Numbered from the stretch's first letter, positions 7,716-17,288 are shown. The stretch: DNA of 64,000 bases from Mycobacterium sp. NS-7484 (GCF_001953975.1 NZ_MBEJ01000018.1:62001-126000); one strand, 5' to 3'. Made by a program: numbers and translations. The notes: generated by a model not told the origin, from the sequence alone.

Positions 7716-10591
7716 GCAGGCTCCGGATCGAGCAGCTTCCGCACGGAGGTCCGGGTGCCGTAGGGCCGCAGCATCCGGCTGGCCGGACGCGGACGCACGA
7801 TCTGTGGCCACCAGAACCACCGGCCGAGCAGCGCGGCGATGGACGGGGTCATGAACGACCGCACGATCAACGTGTCGAAGAGCAGACCGAGGCCGATGGT
7901 GGTGCCGATCTGGCCGAGCACGATCAGATCGCTGAAGATGAACGAGGACATCGTGAACGCGAACACCAGGCCGGCCGCGGTCACCACCTTGCCGGTGCCG
8001 GCCATGGCCCGGATGACGCCGGTTTTCAGTCCGGCTCCGATCTCCTCTTGGAACCGCGAGATCAACAGCAGGTTGTAGTCGGCGCCGACCGCCAGCAGCA
8101 GGATGATCGCCAGCGCCAGCACGATCCAGTACAGCGGGATGCCGAAGATGTACTGCCACACCAGGACTGACAGGCCGAACGACGCGCCCAGTGACAGGGC
8201 CACCGTGCCCACGATGACGAACGCGGCGACCAGGCTGCGGGTGATGAACATCATGATGAGCAGGATCAGCGCCAACGCCGCCAGCGCCGCGATGATCAGG
8301 TCGTAGCGGGCACCGTCCTGGATGTCCTTGTACGCAGACGCGGTTCCGGCCACGTAGATCTTGGCGTCCGACAGGGGAGTGGCCTTGATGGCATCGAACG
8401 CGGAGTCCTTGATCGCGTCGATGTGTGAGATGCCTTCGGGTGTCGCGGGTGTTCCCTCATGCGTGATGATCATGCGGGCGGCCTTGCCGTCGGGAGAGAG
8501 GAACAGTTTCAAGCCGCGTTTGAAGTCCGGATTGTCGAAGGCCTCCGGTGGCAGATAGAACGAGTCGTCGTTCTTGGCGGCGTCGAACGCCTGCCCCATC
8601 GCGGTCGCATTTTGCAGGGCCTCCTCGGACTGCGTGTTGGTGCCGGCGGTGGTGGCGTAGTTCGACAGTGTGAGGTCACGGTTACGTTCCTGGATGGCGA
8701 TCTGCGGTGGGAGCAGGGCCAGCAGTTGCGGTTGCAGCGCGTCGAGCTTGTCCAGGCTCGCCGTGATCTGTCCGAACTGGTCGCTGAGCTTGTCGATGCC
8801 GTCGAGCGCGTCGAACACCGATCGCAGTGCCGCGCACATCGGGATGTCGAAACAGTGTGGCTCCCAATAGAAGTAGTTTCGCAGCGGCCGGAACTGGTCG
8901 TCGAAGTTGGCGATCTTGTCGCGCAGATCGTTCACGATCGCGACGGTGTCGTGGAACGCCTGGGTCTGCTCATGGGTGGCATCGGCGCTGGCCTGCTGCA
9001 GCGTGACCTGCCGTTTGAGGATGTTGATGGTGTTGGACAGCTCGTTGGCCTGCTTGAGCAGGTCGGCGGCACGGTCCTGCTGATAGCCGAGATTCATGAT
9101 CTGGCTGGCGCTTTGGGCGCTGATCTGGAACGGGATGGAGCTGTGTTTGATCGGGGTCCCCAGCGGTCGGGTGATCGATTGCACCAGCGAGATGCCGCGG
9201 GTGTGCAGAACGGCCTTCGCGACCCGTTCGAGGACCAGCATGTCCGCCGGGTTACGCATGTCATGATCGGTCTCGATCATCAGCAACTCGGGGTTGAGCC
9301 GGGCCTCGGAGAAGTGGCGCGCGGCGGCCGCGTATCCGATGTTCGCCGGGGCCGATTCCGGTAGGTAGGGCCGGCCGTCGTAACTGGTCTTGTATCCCGG
9401 CAAGGCGAGCAGACCGATCAGTGCGATCAGGCACGACACCACCAGGATGGGCCCGGGCCAGCGCACGATGGCGGTGCCGATCCGGCGCCAACCTTGGTTC
9501 CGCGCTTTACGTTTCGGCTCCAACAGACCGAAACGGCTGAAGATGGTGAGCATGGCGGGGCCCAGGGTCAATGCGGCGGCCAGCGTGACGAGCACCCCGA
9601 TGGCCGCGGGCACACCGAGGGTTTGGAAGTAGGGCAGCCGGGTGAAATGCAGGCACGCCACCGCCCCGGCGATGGTCAGCCCGGAGCCGACGATGACGTG
9701 CACCGTGCCGGCGAACATGTCGTGATAGGCGGTTTCGGAGTCCATGCCGCGGTTACGCGCTTCGTGGTACCGGCCGACGATGAAGATGCCGTAGTCGGTG
9801 CCGGCGGCGATCGCCAACAGGGTGAGCAGGTTCGTCGAATAGGTGGACAGCCCGATGATCCCGGAATGGGCCAGCGCGGCCACGACGCCGCGTGCGGCCG
9901 CCAGCTCGATGAGCACCGTGACGAGCATGATCAGCATCGTGGTCACCGAGCGGTAGACGACCAGCAACATCACCGCGATCACCAGAAAGGTTATGCCAGT
10001 GACCTTTTCGGTGCCCTTGCTGCCGACTTCGAAGTTGTCGGTGATGAGTGGCGCGGCGCCGGTGACGTAGGCCTTGACCCCGGGCGGAGGGGGGACACTG
10101 GCGACGATGTCGCGGATGGCGTCGACGGATTGGTTGGACAACGCCTCGCCCTGGTTGCCGGCGAGATAGACCTGCACCAGCGCGGCCTTGCCGTCCTTGC
10201 TCTGCGAACCGCCTGCGGTGAGCGGGTCGCCCCAGAAATCCTGGATGTGTTCGACGTGCTCGGTGTCCGCGGCCAGTCGCTTCACCAGGGTGTCGTAGAA
10301 GCGGTGCGCCTCGTCGCCCAACGGTTGGTCGCCTTCGAGCACGATCATGGCCGCGCTGTCGGAGTCGAACTCGTCGAAGACCTGGCCGATGTGGCGCATC
10401 GCCTGGGTTGACGGTGCGTCGGGCGCGTTGAGCCCCACCGAGCGGGCCGCGCCGACGACTTCCAGTTGGGGCACAAGGATATTCGTCAACGCAGCGACGA
10501 GGACCCACAGCAGCAGGATGGGCACGGCGAGCGCGCGAATGGTGCGGGCGGTGCGCGACCCGACTGCACCGTCGGATCCGTGGCCGCTCAT
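7703..10591 (-). CDS. MmpL-family RND transporter (MmpS-partnered)
   Basis: A 962-residue MmpL protein with two periplasmic loops and about twelve membrane segments. The first segment is [37 protein letters not shown] and [15 protein letters not shown] stretches carry the Asp-Tyr pairs linked to proton relay. It starts with ATG overlapping the mmpS stop (ATGA), so the two are translationally coupled. MmpS/MmpL pairs export lipids, siderophores or drugs. Pairing with a divergent TetR regulator and no lipid-biosynthesis neighbours points to an efflux or siderophore pump of the MmpS5/MmpL5 type. The frame is open 29 codons further upstream, but that stretch overlaps mmpS. The C-terminus PAEQT is encoded by the arm of hairpin copy 2. 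Confidence 0.87.
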   Translation of the reverse strand: MSGHGSDGAVGSRTARTIRALAVPILLLWVLVAALTNILVPQLEVVGAARSVGLNAPDAPSTQAMRHIGQVFDEFDSDSAAMIVLEGDQPLGDEAHRFYDTLVKRLAADTEHVEHIQDFWGDPLTAGGSQSKDGKAALVQVYLAGNQGEALSNQSVDAIRDIVASVPPPPGVKAYVTGAAPLITDNFEVGSKGTEKVTGITFLVIAVMLLVVYRSVTTMLIMLVTVLIELAAARGVVAALAHSGIIGLSTYSTNLLTLLAIAAGTDYGIFIVGRYHEARNRGMDSETAYHDMFAGTVHVIVGSGLTIAGAVACLHFTRLPYFQTLGVPAAIGVLVTLAAALTLGPAMLTIFSRFGLLEPKRKARNQGWRRIGTAIVRWPGPILVVSCLIALIGLLALPGYKTSYDGRPYLPESAPANIGYAAAARHFSEARLNPELLMIETDHDMRNPADMLVLERVAKAVLHTRGISLVQSITRPLGTPIKHSSIPFQISAQSASQIMNLGYQQDRAADLLKQANELSNTINILKRQVTLQQASADATHEQTQAFHDTVAIVNDLRDKIANFDDQFRPLRNYFYWEPHCFDIPMCAALRSVFDALDGIDKLSDQFGQITASLDKLDALQPQLLALLPPQIAIQERNRDLTLSNYATTAGTNTQSEEALQNATAMGQAFDAAKNDDSFYLPPEAFDNPDFKRGLKLFLSPDGKAARMIITHEGTPATPEGISHIDAIKDSAFDAIKATPLSDAKIYVAGTASAYKDIQDGARYDLIIAALAALALILLIMMFITRSLVAAFVIVGTVALSLGASFGLSVLVWQYIFGIPLYWIVLALAIILLLAVGADYNLLLISRFQEEIGAGLKTGVIRAMAGTGKVVTAAGLVFAFTMSSFIFSDLIVLGQIGTTIGLGLLFDTLIVRSFMTPSIAALLGRWFWWPQIVRPRPASRMLRPYGTRTSVRKLLDPEPAEQT

Positions 10592-11034
10592 GCGGATTTG
10601 TCCAAGCAGGCGATGTAACCGTTCACGTTGTCGGTGGACCTTTCGTCCTTGACCACACCATTGACGGTGATGCGGCACCCGATGTACTCGCCGTCGCCCT
10701 GCGCGCGCAGATCGGCGAACAGCGTCGGATCATCCGTCACCAGCATCTGTGACCACGGCAGCGTCACGTCCTCGGCCCGCTGGGGTTGTGCGTCGATGTC
10801 GAGGTAGTTGACGGTGGCAACCGATCCGGGGGATCCGAACACTTCGAACAGCACGCGCTTGGGGTTGTAACCGGTGTTCTCCAAGGTGTCGGCACTGGGC
10901 CGGGACACCTCGTTGTCCGAGCCGAATATGCCGTGGAGGCGGCTGACGGTGAAGGCGACGACCGCCACCACGAGCACGGCAACGATCACCATCCAGCGTC
11001 GCCTGATCAGTCTGCCTACCGAGATCCCCTGCAT
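10588..11034 (-). CDS. MmpS-family membrane protein
   Basis: A 148-residue accessory protein with one N-terminal membrane segment ([17 protein letters not shown]) and a periplasmic domain. It contains the family features [22 protein letters not shown] and [15 protein letters not shown]. The start at 11034 has AAAGG upstream and fits the family; the open frame to 11172 would run past the operator region. It is co-transcribed with the downstream mmpL. The partner complex probably spans the periplasm. Confidence 0.87.
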   Translation of the reverse strand: MQGISVGRLIRRRWMVIVAVLVVAVVAFTVSRLHGIFGSDNEVSRPSADTLENTGYNPKRVLFEVFGSPGSVATVNYLDIDAQPQRAEDVTLPWSQMLVTDDPTLFADLRAQGDGEYIGCRITVNGVVKDERSTDNVNGYIACLDKSA

Positions 11035-11107
11035 CTCAGAGCCTTTCGAGAACCAGCGCACCCCGCGCCTTGAGGCGGGGGACTCGGCCGTTCCAAGCGC
11101 CTGAACG

Positions 11108-11121
11108 GTACCGTACGGTAC
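11108..11121. promoter_or_regulatory. Perfect 14-bp palindrome, TetR operator candidate
   Basis: GTACCGTACGGTAC is self-complementary and sits between the divergent mmpS (start 11034) and tetR (start 11162). This is the expected place for autoregulation and for repression of the efflux operon. Confidence 0.65.
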
Positions 11122-11161
11122 AGTTTTTGATAGGGCAATACCCACGGGTGAAAGGTTCTCG

Positions 11162-11755
11162 GTGATTTCCACGTCGACAGCGCACGAACTTCCGGCCTCG
11201 CAGTGGACCGAGCGGGAAGCCGAATTGCTGTCGGTGACGCTGCGGCTCCTGCAGCAGCACGGCTACGACCGGTTGACCGTGGAAGCCGTGGCCACCGAGG
11301 CGAAGTCGAGCAAGGCCACCATCTACCGGCGGTGGCCGTCGAAGACGGAACTGGTGCTGGCGGCGTTCATCGAGGGCACCCGCGTCCAGCTGGTGGCGCC
11401 TCGGACCGGTTCATTGCGCACGGATCTGCTGAGTATCGGGGCGTCGGTGTGCGCTCAGGCGCGTCAGCACGGCAGCACGATGAGCGCGATCATGAGCGAG
11501 ATCGCGCACAGCCCGGAATTGAGCGCGGCACTACAGCAGCAGTTCGTCCTCGAGCGCAAAAAGCTGATGGCCGACGTTCTGACCGAGGCGGTCGAGCGCG
11601 GCGAGATCGACGCCGCCGCCATCCACGACGAGCTCTGGGATGTGATGCCCGGCTATCTGGTGTTCCGATCCCTGATACCGGGCCGTCCGCCCACCGACGA
11701 GACGGTGCGCGCGCTGGTGGACGACGTCCTGATGCCCAGCTTGACCCGACTGTAG
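11162..11755 (+). CDS. TetR-family transcriptional regulator of the mmpSL pair
   Basis: A 197-residue regulator. The N-terminal helix-turn-helix domain (about residues 15-65) contains LTVEAVATEAKSSKATIYRRWPSKTELV, with the TIYRRW recognition helix typical of the family. The C-terminal part is a TetR_C ligand domain. It starts with GTG at 11162. Divergent arrangement with mmpS-mmpL and the perfect palindrome at 11108-11121 suggest it represses the pump until a ligand binds. The ligand cannot be predicted. Confidence 0.88.
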   Translation: MISTSTAHELPASQWTEREAELLSVTLRLLQQHGYDRLTVEAVATEAKSSKATIYRRWPSKTELVLAAFIEGTRVQLVAPRTGSLRTDLLSIGASVCAQARQHGSTMSAIMSEIAHSPELSAALQQQFVLERKKLMADVLTEAVERGEIDAAAIHDELWDVMPGYLVFRSLIPGRPPTDETVRALVDDVLMPSLTRL

Positions 11756-11767
11756 GATTCGTCGGCC

Positions 11768-12061
11768 TCAGCGGCGGCGCCACCACCACAGCAGGCCGAT
11801 CGCGGCGAGCACAGCGATCACCGCGGCCGTGGGCACCGCGGGTTTGGCCTTGGCGGCGTCGGTGGCGGCGTGGGCCCGATCGACGACGGCATGCTTGGTT
11901 TCGGCCGCCTTGTGCTGGGCGCGGCCCTTGACGTCGAGTTTGTCGGACAGCGCGGCCACGGTGTCGCCCAGCTCGCTGCGCGTCTTGTCGATGTCGGACT
12001 GCAGTTCGTCGATGCCCGCGTCGGGCCCGGGCTCGGGCGGAAGGCGGTCAGCGCCGGCCAT
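11768..12061 (-). CDS. DUF3618 single-pass membrane protein
   Basis: A 97-residue protein. The N-terminal half carries the DUF3618 pattern IDELQSDIDKTRSELGDTVAALSDKLDVKGRAQ and is helical and charged. The C-terminus is a membrane anchor (VIAVLAAIGLLWWWRRR). Its start overlaps the end of the upstream holin-like gene by 14 bases, so the two form an operon. Such pairs are common in mycobacteria as envelope or stress proteins; the molecular role is unknown. Confidence 0.8.
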   Translation of the reverse strand: MAGADRLPPEPGPDAGIDELQSDIDKTRSELGDTVAALSDKLDVKGRAQHKAAETKHAVVDRAHAATDAAKAKPAVPTAAVIAVLAAIGLLWWWRRR

Positions 12062-12458
12062 GTCGTGCCTCCTTGAGCTCATCGAGATCGTGTTTGACGC
12101 TGTCCACTGACTCGGCCGCCCGCGGCGGCACCTTCTGGACCTGGTTGCGGCTGACCATGGCGGCCACTCCGGCACCGAGGAACAGCACGGCCGCCACGAT
12201 CACGGCGGCGGCCCAGACCGGCAGGACCAACGAGAGCGCCGCCACCGCCGCGGCGATGACGGTCGCCAGGCCGAGCACGGCCAGCAGCCCGGCGGCACTG
12301 ATCAGACCCGCGCCGATCCCGGCGTGGCGTGCGGAGTCCTGGAACTCCCGCTGGGCCAGTCGGAGTTCGTCGCGAATCAGCCGGGTGGTCTGCTGCTGCA
12401 GTTGACCGAGGAGCTCCGCGGTGGATGCGTCGCTGATGGGTTTTGGTGCGGTAGTCAT
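12048..12458 (-). CDS. Phage holin family protein (Phage_holin_3_6/DUF1469-like)
   Basis: A 136-residue protein with an amphipathic N-terminus (LLGQLQQQTTRLIRDELRLAQREF), two adjacent membrane segments (residues ~48-75 and ~80-100) and a charged tail. The QLxxLIRDELxLAQxE pattern defines this actinobacterial family. Despite the name it is chromosomal and not linked to a prophage here. It is first in an operon with the DUF3618 protein and has a SigF-like promoter about 40 bases upstream (12500-12525). Confidence 0.8.
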   Translation of the reverse strand: MTTAPKPISDASTAELLGQLQQQTTRLIRDELRLAQREFQDSARHAGIGAGLISAAGLLAVLGLATVIAAAVAALSLVLPVWAAAVIVAAVLFLGAGVAAMVSRNQVQKVPPRAAESVDSVKHDLDELKEARHGRR

Positions 12459-12499
12459 CGGTGGGACCTTTCCCCAGGCGTACTACTTCCCTCACAGCT

Positions 12500-12525
12500 G
12501 TGCCCGACGCGGGACCCGGCGAAAC
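12500..12525 (-). promoter_or_regulatory. SigF-like promoter for the holin/DUF3618 operon
   Basis: On the minus strand GTTT (12525-12522), 16-nt spacer, GGGCAC (12505-12500). It fits the SigF pattern GTTT-N15-17-GGGTAT with two -10 mismatches. It lies back to back with the better site at 12546-12570. Confidence 0.4.
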
Positions 12526-12545
12526 CTTCTGCCGATGACTGCGCC

Positions 12546-12570
12546 GTTACAACTGCCCACTTCGGGGTAT
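12546..12570 (+). promoter_or_regulatory. SigF-like promoter for the DUF4235 gene
   Basis: GTTA (12546-12549), 15-nt spacer, GGGTAT (12565-12570). The -10 matches the SigF consensus exactly. It lies 60 bases upstream of the GTG start at 12631. Confidence 0.55.
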
Positions 12571-12630
12571 CTGATTTGCAGGCCCGGCTAGCTCTCGTTC
12601 TCCGGGCCGTCGCCGATACGAGGAGGATCC

Positions 12631-12903
12631 GTGAGCAGAGGCTCGAAGGTGCTGTACATGCCGCTTTCGATGATGACGAGCGTGGCCGGAGGATTGCTGG
12701 CCAGCGCGCTGTTCACCCAGATCTGGAAGCGCATCGACGAACCCAACCGGAAGCCGCCCGACCCGAAGGACCTCAATCGGTCGACCGCCAAGGCTCTGTC
12801 CGCGGCGGCCCTGCAGGGGCTGGTGTTCGGCCTGACGCGCGCTGCCGTCGACCGGGCCGGAGCCAAGGGTTATCGGGCCCTGGCCGGCGAATCGCCGGTC
12901 TGA
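12631..12903 (+). CDS. DUF4235 membrane protein
   Basis: A 90-residue protein with the DUF4235 pattern: an N-terminal membrane helix (LYMPLSMMTSVAGGLLASALFTQIWKRI), a short DEPNRKPPDPKD linker and a second helix (ALSAAALQGLVFGLTRAAVDRAGAKGYRALAG). GTG start preceded by GAGGAGGATCC. It stands divergent from the holin-like operon, and both have SigF-like promoters, which suggests a common envelope-stress response. Function unknown. Confidence 0.8.
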   Translation: MSRGSKVLYMPLSMMTSVAGGLLASALFTQIWKRIDEPNRKPPDPKDLNRSTAKALSAAALQGLVFGLTRAAVDRAGAKGYRALAGESPV

Positions 12904-13408
12904 GGCCGGGCGGGTGCTCAGTCGACCCAGGCGCGCCGGCTGGTCGCCCGGACGCGGCTGTTGGTCGCGTTGTGCGGCCCGCGCAAGGTGCGGCGGGTGC
13001 CTGCCCATCATGCCGGCGACGGTCGTCGCGGTTGATGCGCCGGTTGAGCACCCGCTCGTCACGCTTGGTCAGCGTGCGATTACGCCGGACCAGCAGATCC
13101 AGCTGCTGCCAGCTCAATCCGTCGAGTTCACCATCGGTGTCGTGGGTGGCGACGACGACGCAGCCGCGCAGCAGCGGTACGGTCTTGGCGCTGAAAGTGG
13201 TTGTGGCCAACAAGAGTTCAGTGGCACGTCGGTTGGCGAGACGTTGGCACCCGTGGCTTGACGGGCTGAACCAGAAGTCGAACTGCCGGTCGGCTGAGGT
13301 CAGCGATTGCAGTCCGTGGTCATGGACGAGTTGGTCGATGTCGGCGGTGGTGTAGGCCCGGGTTTCATAGATGGCGCCATTGACGCTGAAATATAGGACG
13401 GTGTTCAT
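12773..13408 (-). CDS. Hypothetical protein; 3' end uncertain (overlaps the DUF4235 gene)
   Basis: An open frame of 211 residues starting MNTVLYFSVNGAIYETRAYT. The first ~125 residues look like real protein, with balanced composition and motifs such as FDFWFSPSSHGCQRLANRRATELLLA and DGLSWQQLDLLVRRNRTLTKRDERVLNRRI. After about residue 130 the translation becomes Pro/Arg/Ala-rich and then runs 131 bases antisense into the DUF4235 gene, which looks like a shifted frame. A frameshift or a lost stop near base 13010-13020 is likely; another frame has a stop (TGA) there. I do not recognise the family. Confidence 0.5.
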   Translation of the reverse strand: MNTVLYFSVNGAIYETRAYTTADIDQLVHDHGLQSLTSADRQFDFWFSPSSHGCQRLANRRATELLLATTTFSAKTVPLLRGCVVVATHDTDGELDGLSWQQLDLLVRRNRTLTKRDERVLNRRINRDDRRRHDGQAPAAPCAGRTTRPTAASGRPAGAPGSTEHPPGLRPAIRRPGPDNPWLRPGRRQRASGRTPAPAGPPRTEPWRSTD

Positions 13409-13551
13409 GGTGATGGTCCATTCGACTCTTTCTTCTTGTGCGGTCGCGGGTCCGCTCCGCTGTTACTGAAGTTACCCATGTGGCAAATGGGATAAACCTC
13501 GATAACGATTCCGAAACGCAATCCGCTGGCGCAGAGGCGGGGGAACGGCTG
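13409..13551. other. Intergenic region upstream of the hypothetical gene
   Basis: A less GC-rich spacer of 143 bases that should hold the promoter of the 13408 gene and the 3' end of the GGDEF gene. A weak inverted repeat CCCAT-N7-ATGGG lies near 13477-13493. Nothing else convincing. Confidence 0.3.
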
Positions 13552-14484
13552 CTAAATGATGCCTTTACGCTGCCGCTTGCGCTGGTACAGGCTTCTGTCC
13601 GCGGATTCCATTAGTCGCGCGAATACCCGGATGTCGCCCGGTGGCCCGACGGAAAGGCCGGTGCTGACGTAGACCGGCCCCAGGTTGGCGAGATCGTCGG
13701 CCATCGCGGCCGCCTGTTGCGCATCCAGGCCGGCGGTCACCGCCACGAATTCGTCGCCGCCGAGCCGGCCCAGCACCGCAGAGCCGGGCAATCGGGAACG
13801 CCATGACCGGGCCAGCTGGACCAACACGTGATCTCCCGCTGCATGGCCGCCTTGATCGTTGATCGACTTGAAGTCATCGATGTCGAGCAGGATCACCGCC
13901 AGCATCTCTCCACGCCGGCGGGCCCGCGCGGCCAGGTTCTCGACCTCCCGTTCCACACCGGTCCGGTTCCACACCGACGTCAAAGGATCCCGCAGGGCGG
14001 CATCCAGGAGTGCCGCATGCAGCAGCCCGAGCACCTCGGCTGCGCCCACAATGGACACCGTGAAGAGCAGCAGCCACAGCGCCGGCACCACGGCGGGCGC
14101 AATCAGCAGGGCGGCCACGGACGCCGCCGCCAGTAGTGCCGCGATCACCCGCGCGGTGGAAGGCCGGTGCCAGCTGCGCACCAACACCGCCAGGAACATC
14201 AGGGGAATCAGCGACCACACCTGCGCCACCGCCAGACGATGCGTCAGCAACGCGGCGACGGGTGCGGCCGCCGCGCAGCCCAGCACCACGAGGTAGCGCG
14301 GCCCGACAATCGGCCCGCGCCCAGCGACGACCAGCCCGAGCCCGCACAACACCACCGCGATCCATTCGCCGCGCGCGTCATCCCGGCCCAACGATGTCAC
14401 GGCGGCCAGCAGATAGAGCACCAGCAGGATCGCCAGGTAGCTCAACAGCATCCGATGCCGAAGCACCTCACCGAAACGTGGCAC
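13552..14484 (-). CDS. Membrane-bound diguanylate cyclase (GGDEF)
   Basis: A 310-residue protein. About five or six hydrophobic segments fill the first ~140 residues, followed by a GGDEF domain with DPLTSVWNRTG, LDIDDFKSIND and an intact RLGGDEF active site (GGDEF at residues 242-246). It should make cyclic di-GMP from two GTP. No RxxD inhibitory site is visible before the motif, so product inhibition may be weak. The start is taken as GTG at 14484, because upstream residues in frame have no start until far inside the neighbouring gene. It lies 35 bases downstream of the DUF1361 gene on the same strand and may be co-transcribed. Confidence 0.82.
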   Translation of the reverse strand: MPRFGEVLRHRMLLSYLAILLVLYLLAAVTSLGRDDARGEWIAVVLCGLGLVVAGRGPIVGPRYLVVLGCAAAAPVAALLTHRLAVAQVWSLIPLMFLAVLVRSWHRPSTARVIAALLAAASVAALLIAPAVVPALWLLLFTVSIVGAAEVLGLLHAALLDAALRDPLTSVWNRTGVEREVENLAARARRRGEMLAVILLDIDDFKSINDQGGHAAGDHVLVQLARSWRSRLPGSAVLGRLGGDEFVAVTAGLDAQQAAAMADDLANLGPVYVSTGLSVGPPGDIRVFARLMESADRSLYQRKRQRKGII

Positions 14485-14519
14485 ACCGCAATTCTGGACC
14501 CTGGCGGCGGCCTGCTCGG

Positions 14520-15155
14520 TCAGGTTCGTAACCCGTTGAGTGCCCACACCGTCAGATAGGCCAGCCCGAAGAACGCCGCAACGGCGATCGCGACGCCCGT
14601 CGACTGGACGTAGGACAGCGGGGAGCGCACCCATTCGAATGTCGCCGCCACCACCGCGTCGGGGCGGGTGACCAGGTCCCAGGAGTTCCACCGTTGGAAC
14701 CGGCCGATCACCACGCCGACCGCGCACAGTGCCACCGACGCCACCACGGCCAGCCAGCCCCAGAACGCACCGAATTCGTCGTCCAGTCGCCGATGTACGA
14801 GCAGTAGCGACACCACGCCGAGCAGGATTCCCGTCCACGCGGCGAACCCGTATTGCAGCACGTGGCGCCACAATTCGTAGCCCTCACCGAGATGCACAAG
14901 GTCGGTGACCAGGTAGGGGGAATTCGGCAGGAACGCCAGCCAGACCAGGCCGAGGGGCAACAACCACAGCCGGCGCTCCACCAGATCGAAAGCCACCGCG
15001 CAGATCATCGGGATCCAGGCCAGAATCAGATTCCACACCAGGAACTTGGTCGGGTAGGACATCGGGGCGGACGGATCGGTGATCCCGAGAGCGAGGGTCA
15101 GCGCCGTCGTCGCCATCAGCGAGACGACCAGCAGGATGCCGCGGGCTTCGGTCAT
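14520..15155 (-). CDS. DUF1361 multi-pass membrane protein
   Basis: A 211-residue integral membrane protein with about six or seven hydrophobic segments. It has the DUF1361 features FLVWNLILAWIP, FLPNSPYLVTDLVHL and RFQRWNSWD. The ATG at 15155 (MTEARGILLV) is preferred over the open-frame start at 15212, which would run into the terminator region. Function unknown; possibly coupled to the downstream diguanylate cyclase. Confidence 0.78.
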   Translation of the reverse strand: MTEARGILLVVSLMATTALTLALGITDPSAPMSYPTKFLVWNLILAWIPMICAVAFDLVERRLWLLPLGLVWLAFLPNSPYLVTDLVHLGEGYELWRHVLQYGFAAWTGILLGVVSLLLVHRRLDDEFGAFWGWLAVVASVALCAVGVVIGRFQRWNSWDLVTRPDAVVAATFEWVRSPLSYVQSTGVAIAVAAFFGLAYLTVWALNGLRT

Positions 15156-15196
15156 GTGATCAGTGTGCCTGGTCGCGTCACGGTTGCCGCCCGAGC

Positions 15197-15240
15197 GCGC
15201 GAAAACCCCCAATTCCGCAGGGAAAAGGGGGCTTTCGCGC
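15197..15240 (-). terminator. Terminator hairpin after fadE5
   Basis: Arms 15197-15210 and 15227-15240 (GCGCGAAAAC.../...GCTTTCGCGC) pair at 13 of 14 positions around a 16-nt loop, 12 bases after the fadE5 stop. It separates fadE5 from the DUF1361 gene on the same strand. Confidence 0.65.
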
Positions 15241-15252
15241 TACTCGTGAGGT

Positions 15253-17091
15253 CTAGAACGCAGCCTCGTCGAGTTCCATCACCTCGTTGTCGAGGGTCTC
15301 GATGACCTGGCGGGTGCTGCTCAGCAGCGGCAGCATGTTCTTGGCGAAGAACGACGCGGCCGCGATCTTGCCTTCGAGGTAGCTGCGCTCGTCACCGGTA
15401 GCGCCGGCGTCGAGCTTCTCGATCGCCACCGCGGCCTGGCGAGCCAGCAGCCAGCCAAGCAGCAGGTCGCCGACCGACATCAGGAAGCGCACCGAACCCA
15501 GGCCCACCTTGTAGATGCTGGCCTGGTCCTCTTGCGCGGCCATCAGGTAGCCGGTCAGGCTGGCGGCCATGCCCTGCACGTCCTCCAGCGCGGTGGCCAG
15601 CAGGGCGCGCTCGGTCTTCAGTCGGCCGTTGCCGGTCTCGTTCTTGATGAACTGCTCGATCTCACCGGAGACGAAGGCCAGCGCCTGGCCCTTGTCGCGG
15701 ACGATCTTGCGGAAGAAGAAGTCTTGCGCCTGGATGGCGGTGGTGCCCTCGTAGAGCGAGTCGATCTTCGAGTCGCGGACGTACTGCTCGAGCGGGTAGT
15801 CCTGCAGGAAGCCGGAGCCACCGAAGGTCTGCAGCGACTCCTGGCCCAGCAGGACGAAAGCCCGCTCGGACCCGCAGCCCTTGACGATCGGCAGCAGCAG
15901 GTCGTTGACCTTGTGCGCCAACTCGGGCTCGATGCCGTGGACAGCCTTGGCGACGTCCTCGTCCTGGAAGGTCGCGGTGTACAGGTAGACGGCGCGCATG
16001 CCCTCGGCGTAGGCCTTCTGGGTCATCAGGCTGCGACGCACGTCGGGGTGATGGGTGATGGTGACGCGCGGGGCGGTCTTGTCCATCATCTGGGTCAGGT
16101 CGGCGCCCTGCACCCGCTCCTTGGCGTACTCGAGAGCGTTGAGGTAGCCGGTCGACAGGGTGGCGATGGCCTTGGTGCCCACCATCATTCGTGCCTGCTC
16201 GATCACGTCGAACATCTGCGCGATGCCGTTGTGAACCTCGCCGACGAGCCAGCCCTTGGCGGGCGTGCCGTGCTGACCGAAGGTGAGCTCACAGGTGGTG
16301 GAGACCTTCAGGCCCATCTTGTGCTCGACGTTGGTGACGAAGACGCCGTTGCGCTCGCCCAATTCGCCGGTCTCGAAGTCGAAGTGGTACTTCGGCACGA
16401 AGAACAGCGACAGACCCTTGGTGCCCGGGCCTGCGCCCTCGGGGCGGGCCAGCACCAGGTGCATGATGTTCTCGAACATGTCGTCGGAGTCGGCGGAGGT
16501 GATGAAGCGCTTCACGCCGTCGATGTGCCAGGAGCCGTCCTCCTGCTGCACGGCCTTGGTGCGGCCGGCGCCGACGTCGGAGCCCGCGTCGGGCTCGGTG
16601 AGGACCATGGTGGCGCCCCAGCCGCGCTCAGCGGCCAGCACGGCCCACTTCTTCTGCTCGTCGGTGCCGTTGTTGTAGAAGATCTCGCACATGCCCGCGC
16701 CCATCGCGTACATGTACGCCGCGGGGTTGGCGCCGAGGACGTGCTCGATCACGGCCCACTGCAGGGCGCGCGGCACCGGCATACCGCCGAGTTCCTCGGA
16801 CAGGCCGACCTTGTCCCAGCCACCTTCGAGCAGCGCGCGCATCGACTTCTTGAACGACTCGGGCAGCTTCACGCTGTGGGTCTTGGGATCGAACACCGGC
16901 GGGTTGCGATCGCCATCGGCGAACGATTCGGCGATCGGTCCCTCGGCCAGACGGGCGATCTCCGCGAGCATCTCACGCGCCGAGTCCTGGTCGAGATCGG
17001 CGAACTTGCCGGAGCCGAACACCTTGTCGATGCCGAAGACGTCGAACAGGTTGAATACCTGGTCGCGGACATTGCTCTTGTAGTGGCTCAC
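15253..17091 (-). CDS. fadE5: Acyl-CoA dehydrogenase FadE5
   Basis: A 612-residue long-form acyl-CoA dehydrogenase. It has the N-terminal extension of this class, [15 protein letters not shown] and [11 protein letters not shown] in the FAD/substrate region, the [24 protein letters not shown] segment, and the catalytic base Glu448 in [16 protein letters not shown]. It should introduce the C2-C3 double bond in acyl-CoAs; FadE5 enzymes accept a broad chain-length range. The GTG start at 17091 follows an excellent GAGGAGG. In mycobacteria making glycopeptidolipids or polyphleates, fadE5 borders the lipid locus, as here. The upstream region contains the TTAC-N6-GTAA site shared with fabG4/fadA2. 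Confidence 0.92.
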   Translation of the reverse strand: MSHYKSNVRDQVFNLFDVFGIDKVFGSGKFADLDQDSAREMLAEIARLAEGPIAESFADGDRNPPVFDPKTHSVKLPESFKKSMRALLEGGWDKVGLSEELGGMPVPRALQWAVIEHVLGANPAAYMYAMGAGMCEIFYNNGTDEQKKWAVLAAERGWGATMVLTEPDAGSDVGAGRTKAVQQEDGSWHIDGVKRFITSADSDDMFENIMHLVLARPEGAGPGTKGLSLFFVPKYHFDFETGELGERNGVFVTNVEHKMGLKVSTTCELTFGQHGTPAKGWLVGEVHNGIAQMFDVIEQARMMVGTKAIATLSTGYLNALEYAKERVQGADLTQMMDKTAPRVTITHHPDVRRSLMTQKAYAEGMRAVYLYTATFQDEDVAKAVHGIEPELAHKVNDLLLPIVKGCGSERAFVLLGQESLQTFGGSGFLQDYPLEQYVRDSKIDSLYEGTTAIQAQDFFFRKIVRDKGQALAFVSGEIEQFIKNETGNGRLKTERALLATALEDVQGMAASLTGYLMAAQEDQASIYKVGLGSVRFLMSVGDLLLGWLLARQAAVAIEKLDAGATGDERSYLEGKIAAASFFAKNMLPLLSSTRQVIETLDNEVMELDEAAF

Positions 17092-17137
17092 TTTTCCTCC
17101 TCGTGAGAATGCCACCTGAGGTTGGGTACTTCGGATA

Positions 17138-17155
17138 AGTTACCCACCAGTAACT
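17138..17155. promoter_or_regulatory. Inverted repeat upstream of fadE5
   Basis: AGTTAC-CCACCA-GTAACT, perfect 6-bp arms, 47 bases upstream of the fadE5 GTG. The core TTAC-N6-GTAA matches the palindrome in the fabG4/fadA2 promoter. Confidence 0.5.
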
Positions 17156-17288
17156 GCGGCTAACTATACCGTTCAGTAACTTCAACGCAAAGAAACTCTG
17201 AGCAATTTCTGGCAGCTAACCAACCCAGCGGTTGATCGAGGTTTGTAGCCACTCATCGCAGCACCGCTGACCTGTGGTTTTGGTTCAT

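Noticed and set aside
12048..12458. Prophage remnant suggested by the holin-family protein
   Set aside because: No other phage gene, integrase or attachment site nearby; this family is a common chromosomal protein in actinobacteria.
15532..17106. 524-codon plus-strand ORF opposite fadE5
   Set aside because: Shadow of fadE5; composition is biased and no motif is seen.
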